Source of the DNA: an uncultured Microbacterium sp. | GTDB lineage: Bacteria; Actinomycetota; Actinomycetes; Actinomycetales; Microbacteriaceae | Direction: 5' to 3' | Assembly (NCBI RefSeq): GCF_947488465.1 | Contig: NZ_CANKZA010000002.1 | Span: forward strand, 465,244-529,243 | DNA: 64,000 nt | Translations under genes and position numbers: made by a program | Notes under the pieces: generated by a model | What the model was told of the DNA's origin: nothing | What the model saw: only the letters and a program-made list of their open reading frames with translations | Database searches by the model: none | Part shown: piece after piece, positions 42,717-50,282 of the stretch | How positions within the stretch are numbered: position 1 is the stretch's first letter | How the letters are laid out: every line of letters begins with the position of its first letter

Positions 42717-43037
42717 ATGTCTGACATCCAGCTCGACTTCGAGTCGCTGCGCACCGCGAAGTCGCGCGTGACGACGGCGCTGTCGACTTTCGAAAGTGCC
42801 GGCACGGTGGGTTCGGAGACGGCGGCGCTCACGGGGGAGTACCGGCTGGAGGGCAAGGTCCGCGACTTCGCCGACAACTGGGATTACAACCGCGGCAAGC
42901 TCATCGAGAAGCTGGAGTTTCTTCGCGACTCGCTCGACGCCGTGATCGACACGATGACAGAGGTCGATGGCGAGCTCGCCCGTCAGGCCGAAGAAGCAGC
43001 TCCCGAAACCGACACCGACTCGGATGGAGACGGCTGA
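42717..43037 (+). CDS. WXG100-like small protein, second copy
   Basis: A 106-residue protein with two predicted helices, MSDIQLDFESLRTAKSRVTT and KLIEKLEFLRDSLDAVIDTM, joined by FADNWDYNRGK, which has a Trp at the turn but no Gly at +2. The tail is acidic (EEAAPETDTDSDGDG). It is likely the heterodimer partner of the upstream WXG100 protein or a chaperone for the hydrolase encoded next, whose ATG overlaps its stop (TGATG). The start has a GGGGG tract upstream. Confidence 0.72.
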   Translation: MSDIQLDFESLRTAKSRVTTALSTFESAGTVGSETAALTGEYRLEGKVRDFADNWDYNRGKLIEKLEFLRDSLDAVIDTMTEVDGELARQAEEAAPETDTDSDGDG

Positions 43038-44665
43038 TGGGCACTCTGGGTGTGGAATTCGAAGACCTTTTCGTCGGTCGCCCCGACGAGTTCGATCCTC
43101 GCGCTCAGGCGCTGATCACCGCCGCCGAGGCCATCGCGCAGGCGACGGACGCGCTGCGCGAGCTGGTCGACGGGCAGACGAGCCAGGCGACCGATGCGCT
43201 CGCGCGCACCGCATCCGAGGTGGCGCGATCGCTCAGCAAGGCCCGCGTGCGCTACCGCAAGACCGGCGAAGCGCTGCAGACCTACGCCGCCGATCTTCGC
43301 CCCATCCAGCGGGACGCCCGCTCGGCCGTGAGCAACGCGGACTACTACGAGCAGAAGAGTTACTCGCTGCCGAATGACATTTCACAGCGCGAGGGCGACC
43401 TGCTCCGCGCTGAAGCGGTCGAGGCTCCGCAGTCTCAGATCGATGTCATCGAAGACGACCTCTGGCGGCTGCGCCAAGCCGAATCGCGAGCCTACAGCGA
43501 GGTCGAAGAGTCTCGCCAAGCCTTGTACGCCGCCCGTGACCGCCTGCGCGCCATCGCCGACGTCGCGATCGGCAAGATCGAGACGGCGTCCGAGGGCGAG
43601 AAAGACTCGGCCGGCGACAACTGGAACCAGTTCTGGGAAGGCGCGGCCGGGTGGATCGGCGAGTGGGCCGCGAGCGTCCTCAAGGGCATTCTCGCGTTCT
43701 TGGGGGAACTTCTCGCGGTGTTGGTGGCGATCATCGTCATCATTCTGCTGATCATCATCGTCGCGCTCGTGATCGCCCTCATCATCGCGACGGGAGGCAT
43801 GGCACTGCTCGCCTTCCTCGCTCTTGTCGCTGCGGCCATCGTCGCGGGACTGTTGCTGACCTTCCTTCTTCGTGAGTCCCGTGATCCGAAAGGACCGGCG
43901 ATCAATGAGAAGCGCGGCTTCCCGTACACGAAGAATCCGTCCGACTCCGACGACGCGGAATCGGCCGACGAGTTCACCGCCGAAGACTACGGCGACCTCT
44001 TCGAGGAGGTCGGTCGGCAAGACGCCGCGGGTGGCGAGGACAGCACCGTGATTCGCGTGGTGGCGATCACCGACGCGGACGGCAACATCATCGGCTACCG
44101 TGTCCAGCTCCCCAGCACGCAGAACTGGGGGCCGGGAAACGAGGACGGCGCGCTGAACGACCTGTCGGCAGACGCCATGCTTGCGATGTTCCCCGGGATG
44201 AAGACGCAGTACGAGAAGGCGGTCTGGGATGCGATGGAGCGTGCCGGCGTGTTCGAGAACGATGCCCCGATCATGCTGACGGGCTGGAGCCTCGGCGGCA
44301 TGATGGCCGGCGATATGGCCGCCGACCCGCGCATCAGCGGTCGCGTCGAGTCGGTCGTCACCGCGGGGTCGGCGATCGACAAGCATGCGGGCGAAATCGA
44401 CCCCTCGGTTCGCGTCACCCAGGTGAACAATCGGTGGGATCCCGTGCATACTCTGGAGTTCGTCGGCTACGACGACAACGATGTTCCCGGTCCGAACTGG
44501 CAGACCTATCGCCCCACCGATAGTCGCATCCACGATTCCGGCATGTACGGTGAGCTTGCCGACGACCTCGTTCCGGACGTGCGTTCCGGCGACGATGTCT
44601 TCTTCGCCGCCGACGTCGACGGCTCCTACGAGCAGGTGTACGAGATGGAGTACTCACGTGGCTGA
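43037..44665 (+). CDS. Membrane protein with WXG/LXG-like helical N-terminus and alpha/beta-hydrolase C-terminus
   Basis: A 542-residue protein. Residues 1-195 are long helices and probable coiled coil, like LXG/WXG-type secretion domains; 210-285 contain two or three strongly hydrophobic helices (LLAVLVAIIVIILLIIIVAL); 330-540 are an alpha/beta-hydrolase-like domain with the nucleophile elbow TGWSLGGMMAG (Ser418) and candidate Asp (NNRWDPVHT) and His (SRIHDSG), suggesting a lipase or esterase. It lies right after the WXG100 pair and overlaps the next lipoprotein gene by 8 nt. It may be a secreted effector or a membrane-bound hydrolase of the system. Confidence 0.8.
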   Translation: MGTLGVEFEDLFVGRPDEFDPRAQALITAAEAIAQATDALRELVDGQTSQATDALARTASEVARSLSKARVRYRKTGEALQTYAADLRPIQRDARSAVSNADYYEQKSYSLPNDISQREGDLLRAEAVEAPQSQIDVIEDDLWRLRQAESRAYSEVEESRQALYAARDRLRAIADVAIGKIETASEGEKDSAGDNWNQFWEGAAGWIGEWAASVLKGILAFLGELLAVLVAIIVIILLIIIVALVIALIIATGGMALLAFLALVAAAIVAGLLLTFLLRESRDPKGPAINEKRGFPYTKNPSDSDDAESADEFTAEDYGDLFEEVGRQDAAGGEDSTVIRVVAITDADGNIIGYRVQLPSTQNWGPGNEDGALNDLSADAMLAMFPGMKTQYEKAVWDAMERAGVFENDAPIMLTGWSLGGMMAGDMAADPRISGRVESVVTAGSAIDKHAGEIDPSVRVTQVNNRWDPVHTLEFVGYDDNDVPGPNWQTYRPTDSRIHDSGMYGELADDLVPDVRSGDDVFFAADVDGSYEQVYEMEYSRG

Positions 44666-45116
44666 TCGCACGCGGTGGGCGCTGGCGAGCCTGGTCGCCG
44701 CAGTGCTGATTTTGACGGGATGCAGTGCAGTGAACGAAGATGACCTCTCTGAGCGGCTGACGGCGTCAGCATCGATCGCCGTGTTCAACGGCGCCACCGT
44801 CGAGGTGCAGCATCCGGGCGCGCCGTGGGTGAACAAAATGGTCGTCCGCGTGTTCGTCGACGACGAGTCGGCGGAGGGCGTGGCCGCGGCCGTGAGTCAG
44901 GTGGCAGTATTCGCCGTGGATGACCCGGCTCTCGGCGGTGAAGACATCACTTTCATGGCCTACCCCGGATTCCCCGAGGACTACGCGGACGGGGGGCTGG
45001 GCGTCAGCTACCTGCCGATCATGGGGTCCGTCAGCGAGATCACCGGGGGAACCGGGCGCGAGGGCGTGCTGGAACTCAGCGCCGCAGACATCCAGCGCCT
45101 TGCCGCCGAGCAATGA
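44658..45116 (+). CDS. Small lipoprotein of the type VII-like locus
   Basis: A 152-residue lipoprotein: GTG start inside the hydrolase gene (8-nt overlap), signal peptide WALASLVAAVLILTGC with lipobox LTGC at Cys21, then about 130 residues of mixed alpha/beta with no family I recognise. Coupling to the hydrolase suggests an inhibitor or immunity partner anchored outside the membrane, as lipoproteins protect against type VII lipase toxins in staphylococci; this is inference. Confidence 0.72.
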   Translation: MADRTRWALASLVAAVLILTGCSAVNEDDLSERLTASASIAVFNGATVEVQHPGAPWVNKMVVRVFVDDESAEGVAAAVSQVAVFAVDDPALGGEDITFMAYPGFPEDYADGGLGVSYLPIMGSVSEITGGTGREGVLELSAADIQRLAAEQ

Positions 45117-45733
45117 GCCAGGCCGCACGAGAGCTGAGGTTTCGACTTCCGGGCACGTGGATCTCGCTGGATCCCCGTGACGAGGATGCCACCCGGGCGC
45201 ACATCGCAGAGATCGCACGAGAGCTGATCGGGCCCGCCGATGACGCCGTGCTGATGCGGCGACGCGTCGAGTCGGGTCTCGGTGACGCCGCCGCGGCGGC
45301 ACGCGCGGCGGAGGCGCGGCTTCTGTTGCTCTGTCGTGAAGTGGCGCCCGGAGTGCCGACTCCCGTATCGATCACGGTGCATACGCCACTGACGATCACC
45401 CCCGCGATCGGCACGAGCCCCGAGAACGTGATGCGCGCATTCGAGCAGAGCCTGGCGCACACGTCGGAGCCTGACCTCGAGACCGCCACGCGGCTGACGA
45501 TCGCCGACTCGATCATGCTGCGCTTGCATTCGGTGGCGCCGCAGCTCATCGAAGAGGGTGACCACACGGTGACACAGAACCGGTTGGCCGCCCGCTATTG
45601 GTACACGGTGCCCGGTTCGAAGCAGGTCGTGCTGGTCGACATGGTCACTCCCTTGGGAGACATTCCGCACGCCATGCTGCGCTTCTTCGACTCGATCGTT
45701 GCGGCGTCGTACTGGGCGGCCGTCGGCGAATAG
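45113..45733 (+). CDS. Unrecognised soluble protein ending the type VII-like operon
   Basis: A 206-residue cytosolic protein with no signal peptide, starting in an ATGA overlap with the lipoprotein gene. The strand pattern (LPGTWISLDP near the start; ARYWYTVPGSKQVVLVDMVTP and a final FFDSIVAASYW helix) recalls the DcrB/Mog1-PsbP-like fold, but I cannot name a family with confidence. As the last gene in the run it may be an adaptor or chaperone for the WXG or hydrolase proteins. Confidence 0.6.
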   Translation: MSQAARELRFRLPGTWISLDPRDEDATRAHIAEIARELIGPADDAVLMRRRVESGLGDAAAAARAAEARLLLLCREVAPGVPTPVSITVHTPLTITPAIGTSPENVMRAFEQSLAHTSEPDLETATRLTIADSIMLRLHSVAPQLIEEGDHTVTQNRLAARYWYTVPGSKQVVLVDMVTPLGDIPHAMLRFFDSIVAASYWAAVGE

Positions 45734-45750
45734 GGCGGCTCCCGTTGCTC

Positions 45751-45776
45751 GAACCACTGCGCCGCCCCAGCGGTTC
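45751..45776. terminator. Bidirectional stem-loop between convergent genes
   Basis: GAACCACTG (45751-45759) and CAGCGGTTC (45768-45776) pair with one mismatch, between the end of the 24-kb gene run and the convergent resolvase-like gene. Confidence 0.5.
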
Positions 45777-46200
45777 AGGCGCGGGTGTGACCGAGCACCT
45801 TCACGATGACGCCACGGCGACGGAGCTCGGCGATCGTGCGGGACTCCTCGTCGACGGTGCGGCCGAGTGCATGCTTGTCGGCCACGACGACGACATCGCC
45901 TGACTCGAGCCGACCGAACAGCCGCGTGAGCCGCTCGGCCCAGCTTTCGCCGGTTTCGGGTGCGGGATGCCGGAACCCCTCGATCGGCACTCCGAAGTGG
46001 GCGAGGGCATCGCGCTGGGCGATCACGCTCGGCAGATCATCGCGGGCGACGACCAGGCCGACGAGCCGCGACCCGGCCGGGCGGGCGGCCCACCAGTCGG
46101 TGCCCGACACGATGACCGGCACGGCTTCGGTGACGGTCGGCAACGACACCGACTCGGCGTAGTCGGCCGGTGCGCGGTCATCGTCAGCGGTCATCGACAT
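45775..46200 (-). CDS. Resolvase-like protein lacking the catalytic serine
   Basis: A 141-residue protein whose core LVGLVVARDDLPSVIAQRDAL aligns by eye with the serine-recombinase start (YARVSTxDQ...QxDAL), and VVVVADKHALGRTVDEESRTIAELRRRGVIVKVL with the later recombinase motif (LDRLGRS...LxxRGVxxxsL). The nucleophile Ser position is occupied by Asp, and no DNA-binding tail follows, so it cannot be an active recombinase. The start is the ATG at 46200, 5 nt after AAGGAG. It might be a domesticated regulator. Confidence 0.65.
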   Translation of the reverse strand: MSMTADDDRAPADYAESVSLPTVTEAVPVIVSGTDWWAARPAGSRLVGLVVARDDLPSVIAQRDALAHFGVPIEGFRHPAPETGESWAERLTRLFGRLESGDVVVVADKHALGRTVDEESRTIAELRRRGVIVKVLGHTRA

Positions 46201-46247
46201 GGGGGCTCCTTCGTCGGGATGATCCATTGTCACAGGTCCCGGCGATC

Positions 46248-46385
46248 GTTGCGGGCCGAAATCGTCGCGTGGGCCAGCCGATGGCGACAGATCTTGCCCG
46301 GTATGCGGGAGCCACCATCGAGCGCCTGCGGCGTTGCGGGCCGAAATTGTCGCGTAGGCCAGCCGGTGGCGACGAATGCTGCCCG
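46248..46385. repeat. Two direct copies of a 53-nt element
   Basis: Copies at 46248-46300 and 46333-46385, 85 nt apart, differ at about seven positions. Each starts GTTGCGGGCCGAAAT and holds an internal GTCGC...GCGAC dyad able to form a hairpin. The element fills most of the gap between the resolvase-like gene and the broken antiporter. Confidence 0.7.
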
Positions 46386-46421
46386 TTTTGCCGCGTCGCG
46401 GGCTGACCAGCAGCGGTGCGC

Positions 46422-47008
46422 TCAGTCGTCTTCGCGGAGCCGCAACTCGGTGCTGAGCTGGTCGGCGTCGAGCTCGGCGAGCGTGTGTCGCAGCGCTCGC
46501 GTGCTGAACGTGCCGCCCGAACTGAGCTCGGTCAACCGCTCACGCATCGCGTCGATGAGCGCGATGCGCAACTCGACATCGTCGTGACCCGCGGCGAGAT
46601 CCCGAGTCGTTTGGCGATGCCGGTGGCCACGGCATCCGTCGGGGAGAGGATCGCCCCGAGCGCGACGCCGAGCGCGAACCCGACGCCGGGGATCACGAGC
46701 GAGAAGAACCAGCCCAGGATGAGCGCGGTCACGACGACCAGCACGACGGCGAGACCCGTGATGGGAGCGAGGTCCCGGCGGAACTCGATCGCCGGCAACC
46801 GCACGGCCGACGCATACAAGAGGGGCGGAAGGATGCCGACGAGGATGAGTTCCGGGTCGATCTCGGGCACGTCCACGAACGGCAACAGCCCGACCCCGAG
46901 GCCCAGGGCGACCAGCAACAGCGGGCCGGCCACACCGAGACGCTGCCCGAGCGCGGTCACGACGGCGACGGCGATCACGCCGAGCAGGATGACGAGCAGC
47001 AGATCCAT
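46422..47008 (-). pseudogene. Na+/H+ antiporter (CPA1/NhaP type) with large internal deletion
   Basis: The first 140 residues, from the ATG at 47008, are a normal CPA1 antiporter start: MDLLLVILLGVIAVAVVTAL, ILPPLLYASAVRLP and the ion-path motif LGAILSPTDAVATGIAKRLG. The frame then breaks at about 46585-46592. In the shifted frame a typical antiporter C-terminal tail follows (ALRHTLAELDADQLSTEL), ending at 46422. Roughly 390 middle residues are missing compared with the family length of 530-600. The start lies 4 nt past the mdh stop, so it was probably cotranscribed with mdh. Confidence 0.78.
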
Positions 47009-47012
47009 CGGG

Positions 47013-48038
47013 TCAGAGTGCGCCGAGCGCCCGCACGGCATCCCGTTCGGCGACGAGCTCGGCGACCGACGCGTCCACCCGCGCGCGCCCGCGCGCATCG
47101 AGCTCGAGGCCCTCGACGATCCGATACCCGGAGCCATCGCTCGTGACCGGGAAGGACGAGACGAGCCCCTCGGGCACACCGTACTCACCGTGGGAGACGA
47201 CGGCAGCCGAGGTCCAGCCGGCCGTCGTGCCGAGGATGCTGTCGCGCATGTGCGCGATCGCCGCATTCGCCGCCGAGGCCGCCGACGACGATCCGCGGAC
47301 GGCGATGATCTCCGCGCCGCGCTGCGCGACCCGGGGGACGAACTCGTCGTCGAGCCACGCGGTCGCCTGCGCCGCGCCGCCGAGGGCGCCCGCCAGCGCC
47401 TCGAGCGCGGGCCGTCCGTCGACGGTCGCCTGCGCGACATCGGGGAACTGGGTTGCGGAGTGATTGCCCCAAATCGTGAGGTCCCGGATCGCCGAGGGCA
47501 GGACGTCGAGCTTCGCCGCCAGCTGTGCGACGGCGCGGTCATGGTCGAGACGGGTGAGCGCGCCGAACCGCTCCGCCGGGATGCCGGGGGCTGCGGACGC
47601 CGCGATCAGCGCGTTCGTGTTCGCGGGGTTGCCGACGACGACGACGCGGATGTCGTCCGCCGCGACCTCGCCGAGCGCTGCGCCCTGCGGGCCGAAGATG
47701 CCGGCGTTCGCGGCCAGGAGGTCTGCTCGCTCCATCCCCGCCGAGCGGGGCCGGGCGCCGACGAGCATCGCGACGTTTGCGCCGGCGAACCCGACGCGCG
47801 GATCATCCGTGATCTCGACATCCTGCAGCAGGGGGAACGCGCAGTCCTGGAGCTCGAGGGCCGTGCCCTCCGCCGCCTTCAGGCCCTGCGGGATCTCCAG
47901 CAGGCGCAGGCGCACAGGTCGGTCTGTGCCGAGCATCGCGCCCGACGCGATGCGGAAGAGCAGCGCGTAGCCGATCTGGCCCCCCGCGCCGGTGACCGTG
48001 ATGGTGGTGGGGAGCGGGGGCAATGAAGCGGCATCCAT
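47013..48038 (-). CDS. mdh: Malate dehydrogenase
   Basis: A 341-residue NAD-dependent malate dehydrogenase of the TCA cycle. [18 protein letters not shown] is the nucleotide-binding loop, [15 protein letters not shown] the cofactor and substrate strand, LTRLDHDRA contributes substrate arginine and aspartate, and [12 protein letters not shown] carries the catalytic His near residue 193. Full length. The ATG at 48038 is preceded by TAGGCT at 6 nt, so the transcript is probably leaderless. Followed closely by the broken antiporter. Confidence 0.94.
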   Translation of the reverse strand: MDAASLPPLPTTITVTGAGGQIGYALLFRIASGAMLGTDRPVRLRLLEIPQGLKAAEGTALELQDCAFPLLQDVEITDDPRVGFAGANVAMLVGARPRSAGMERADLLAANAGIFGPQGAALGEVAADDIRVVVVGNPANTNALIAASAAPGIPAERFGALTRLDHDRAVAQLAAKLDVLPSAIRDLTIWGNHSATQFPDVAQATVDGRPALEALAGALGGAAQATAWLDDEFVPRVAQRGAEIIAVRGSSSAASAANAAIAHMRDSILGTTAGWTSAAVVSHGEYGVPEGLVSSFPVTSDGSGYRIVEGLELDARGRARVDASVAELVAERDAVRALGAL

Positions 48039-48050
48039 GCTCTGAGCCTA
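48039..48050 (-). promoter_or_regulatory. Leaderless promoter -10 for mdh
   Basis: TAGGCT (48050-48045 on the minus strand), then CAGAGC, then ATG. It is the same hexamer and spacing as ahead of the LytS-type gene at 4210. Confidence 0.55.
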
Positions 48051-48106
48051 TTCCTCCGGCACGGCGGTGTGCCGGGCCGTTCCGGGCGCTCGGCCGGGCC
48101 AGGCGG

Positions 48107-48118
48107 TACGGTGAGCGC
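48107..48118 (+). promoter_or_regulatory. Leaderless promoter -10 for the metallopeptidase operon
   Basis: TACGGT, then GAGCGC, then ATG at 48119. It repeats the TACGGT box seen before the GNAT gene. Confidence 0.55.
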
Positions 48119-48991
48119 ATGACTTTCAACAGCAACGCCAACGTGGGGGGCAGTGGCGCGAAGCGGCGCGGACCCGGGGGTGGCGCGATCGCGGGTGGAG
48201 TGGGTGGCCTCGGGGCGATCGCGGTGATCCTGCTCAACATCTTCACCGGCGGCAACTTCACGAGCCTCCTCGGTGGGGGCGGCGGCGCCCCGCAGGCCGG
48301 ATCCGGCACCGAGCTGACCACCTGCCAGACCGGCGCCGACGCGAATGCGAGCATCGACTGCCGGCTCGCGGCCGGCTCGAAAGCCATCAACCAGTTCTGG
48401 ACGGGCGAAGTGCAGGGCTACCGCCCGCCGCAGCTCATCATCGTCGACGGGTCGACCTCGAGCGCGTGTGGCACGGCATCCAACGCGACGGGGCCGTTCT
48501 ACTGCCCGCCGGAAGAGTCGGTCTACATCGACCCCACCTTCTTCTCGGTGCTCGCGCAGCAGTTCGGCGACGACGCCGGCTCGCTCGCGCAGCTCTACGT
48601 GCTGGCCCACGAGTACGGGCACCACATCCAGCAGATCGCCGGCATCATGGATGCCCACCCGAACAACGGCACCGGCCCGCAGAGTAACGGCGTGCGCATG
48701 GAGCTGCAGGCCGACTGCTTCGCCGGCGCGTGGGTGGCGGGCATGACCCGCCAGACCGACGAGAACGGCGTGCCGTACCTGCAGGCGCCGACCGAAGCGC
48801 AGATCCGCGATGCGCTGGATGCCGCGGCCGCCGTCGGCGACGACCACATCCAGGAGCAGTCCTCCGGTCGCATCAACCCGGAAAGCTGGACCCACGGATC
48901 GAGCGAGCAACGCCAGCGCTGGTTCGCGACCGGCTACCAGAGCGGCGTCGGGAGCTGCGACACGTTCGCCGTGGCGGGGAACGCACTGTGA
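48119..48991 (+). CDS. YpfJ-type neutral zinc metallopeptidase
   Basis: A 290-residue membrane-anchored zinc peptidase of the KPN_02809/YpfJ family. A Gly-rich N-terminus and one membrane segment (GGVGGLGAIAVILLNIFTGG) precede a periplasm-side domain containing VYIDPTFFSVLAQQFG, the zinc site VLAHEYGHHIQ and the third-ligand region MELQADCFAGAW. Two cysteine pairs outside the membrane may form disulphides. Substrates are unknown. Its stop overlaps the next start by 4 nt. Confidence 0.88.
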   Translation: MTFNSNANVGGSGAKRRGPGGGAIAGGVGGLGAIAVILLNIFTGGNFTSLLGGGGGAPQAGSGTELTTCQTGADANASIDCRLAAGSKAINQFWTGEVQGYRPPQLIIVDGSTSSACGTASNATGPFYCPPEESVYIDPTFFSVLAQQFGDDAGSLAQLYVLAHEYGHHIQQIAGIMDAHPNNGTGPQSNGVRMELQADCFAGAWVAGMTRQTDENGVPYLQAPTEAQIRDALDAAAAVGDDHIQEQSSGRINPESWTHGSSEQRQRWFATGYQSGVGSCDTFAVAGNAL

Positions 48992-49959
48992 CCGTCGCGG
49001 ATCTGGACGGCATCCTCTACCCCGAGATCGAGCCGTACGAGACGGGGTTCCTGCTCGCCGGTGACGGCCAACGCGTCTACTGGGAGCAGTCCGGCAACCC
49101 CGAGGGCAAGCCGGTCGTCTTTCTCCACGGCGGACCCGGAGGGGGCACGTCGCCCTGGCAGCGCCGATTCTTCGACCCCGAGGTCTACCGCATCGTGTTG
49201 TTCGACCAGCGGGGATGCGGCAAGTCGACGCCCCACATGAGCGCGCCCGACGCCGACCTGCGTTTCAACACGACGTGGCACCTGGTCGCCGACATCGAGT
49301 TGCTGCGCCGCAATCTCGCGATCGATCGGTGGCAGGTCTTCGGGGGATCCTGGGGCTCAGCCCTCGCGCTCGCCTACGCGCAGAGCCACCCGGACGCGGT
49401 GACCGAACTCGTTCTGCGCGGCATCTTCACGCTGCGGCGCCACGAGCTCGAATGGTTCTACGAGGGCGGCGCCGAGGCGATCTTCCCCGACCTCTGGCAG
49501 GACTTCGTCGCACCGATCCCGGTGCTCGAGCGCTCGCGCCTCATCGAGGCCTACCACCGGCGTCTCACCGACCCCGACCCGGCCGTGCACCTGCCCGCCG
49601 GGATGGCGTGGACGACGTGGGAGGCATCCACCCTGACGCTCCGGCCTGACCCCGACCTCGTCTCGGCGATGGCCACGCCCGAGGCGGCGGTCGCTTTCGC
49701 CCGCATCGAGAACCACTACTTCATGAACGAGGGGTGGTTGCGGCCCGGACAGTTGATCGAAGACGTTGCGGCGATCCGCAGCATCCCGGCGGTCATCGTG
49801 CAGGGTCGCTACGACGTGTGTACGCCCATCATGACGGCGTGGGACCTCCACCGAGCGTGGCCCGAGGCGGAATTCGTCGTGGTTCCGGATGCCGGTCATT
49901 CCGCGAGCGAACCCGGCATCGCCGCGGCCCTCCGCGCCGCCACCGACCGCTTCGCCTGA
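48988..49959 (+). CDS. pip: Proline iminopeptidase (alpha/beta-hydrolase, S33)
   Basis: A 323-residue cytosolic aminopeptidase removing N-terminal proline. VVFLHGGPGGGTSP is the oxyanion-hole motif, VLFDQRGCGKSTPH the signature of the S33 family, FGGSWGSALALAYAQ holds the nucleophile Ser, GRYDVCTP the Asp and DAGHSASEP the His. Full length. The GTG start overlaps the metallopeptidase stop (GTGA, 48988-48991), so the two peptidases are coupled. Confidence 0.93.
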   Translation: MTVADLDGILYPEIEPYETGFLLAGDGQRVYWEQSGNPEGKPVVFLHGGPGGGTSPWQRRFFDPEVYRIVLFDQRGCGKSTPHMSAPDADLRFNTTWHLVADIELLRRNLAIDRWQVFGGSWGSALALAYAQSHPDAVTELVLRGIFTLRRHELEWFYEGGAEAIFPDLWQDFVAPIPVLERSRLIEAYHRRLTDPDPAVHLPAGMAWTTWEASTLTLRPDPDLVSAMATPEAAVAFARIENHYFMNEGWLRPGQLIEDVAAIRSIPAVIVQGRYDVCTPIMTAWDLHRAWPEAEFVVVPDAGHSASEPGIAAALRAATDRFA

Positions 49960-49972
49960 CCCCGCCTCCCCT

Positions 49973-50065
49973 TGTCCCACTTCGGGCAGGGTTTGTCCCA
50001 CTTCTGCCAGCGTGTGTCCCACAAATGGCTGTTCTGGCGGCAGAAATCCGACCACTTTTGGGACA
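49973..50065. repeat. Three TGTCCCAC iterons at exact 21-bp steps plus an inverted copy
   Basis: TGTCCCA begins at 49973, 49994 and 50015; the inverted form TGGGACA is at 50059-50065. The first two units share TGTCCCACTTC and a following GxCAG. TTCTGCC and GGCAGAA also form inverted arms within the block. It lies 14 nt past the iminopeptidase stop and about 50 bp upstream of the DEAD-box gene promoter. Confidence 0.7.
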
Positions 50066-50116
50066 TGGAAAGCGGCGGTGAAACGGCCGCGGCGGGCCGA
50101 CCAGGGTGGCGACTGC

Positions 50117-50282
50117 TAGGATGGAAGGACTTGTAGCGCCGATCCTGGCGCTCTCGCGTCGTAGAACGCTTCCCTCGCCGCCCGGCTCCAACCGGATGAT
50201 CGGCTGACATTCTTCGTACGGCGACCCTGTGTGCAACCGCGCAGAGGCCACCGATCCGGGCTTCGTTGCCCAGAAATCCGCC
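50117..50282 (+). promoter_or_regulatory. Promoter and long leader of the DEAD-box helicase gene
   Basis: TAGGAT at 50117-50122 is a good -10; transcription from it would give a leader of about 150 nt before the ATG at 50283. The leader holds a perfect 6-bp hairpin (AGCGCC/GGCGCT, 50135-50152) and no obvious Shine-Dalgarno sequence. Long structured leaders are typical of cold-shock-type RNA helicase genes. Together with the repeat block it explains the 323-bp gap. Confidence 0.5.

Noticed and set aside
45113..45733. Assignment of the last gene in the run as EspG
   Set aside because: It is shorter than EspG and lacks its known motifs; position alone is not sufficient.
46416..48026. A 536-codon plus-strand frame over mdh and the broken antiporter
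   Set aside because: The minus strand carries intact mdh motifs; the plus frame shows only a composition artefact.
49973..50065. CRISPR array
   Set aside because: The 21-bp units have no distinct spacers, only three copies exist, and no cas genes are nearby.
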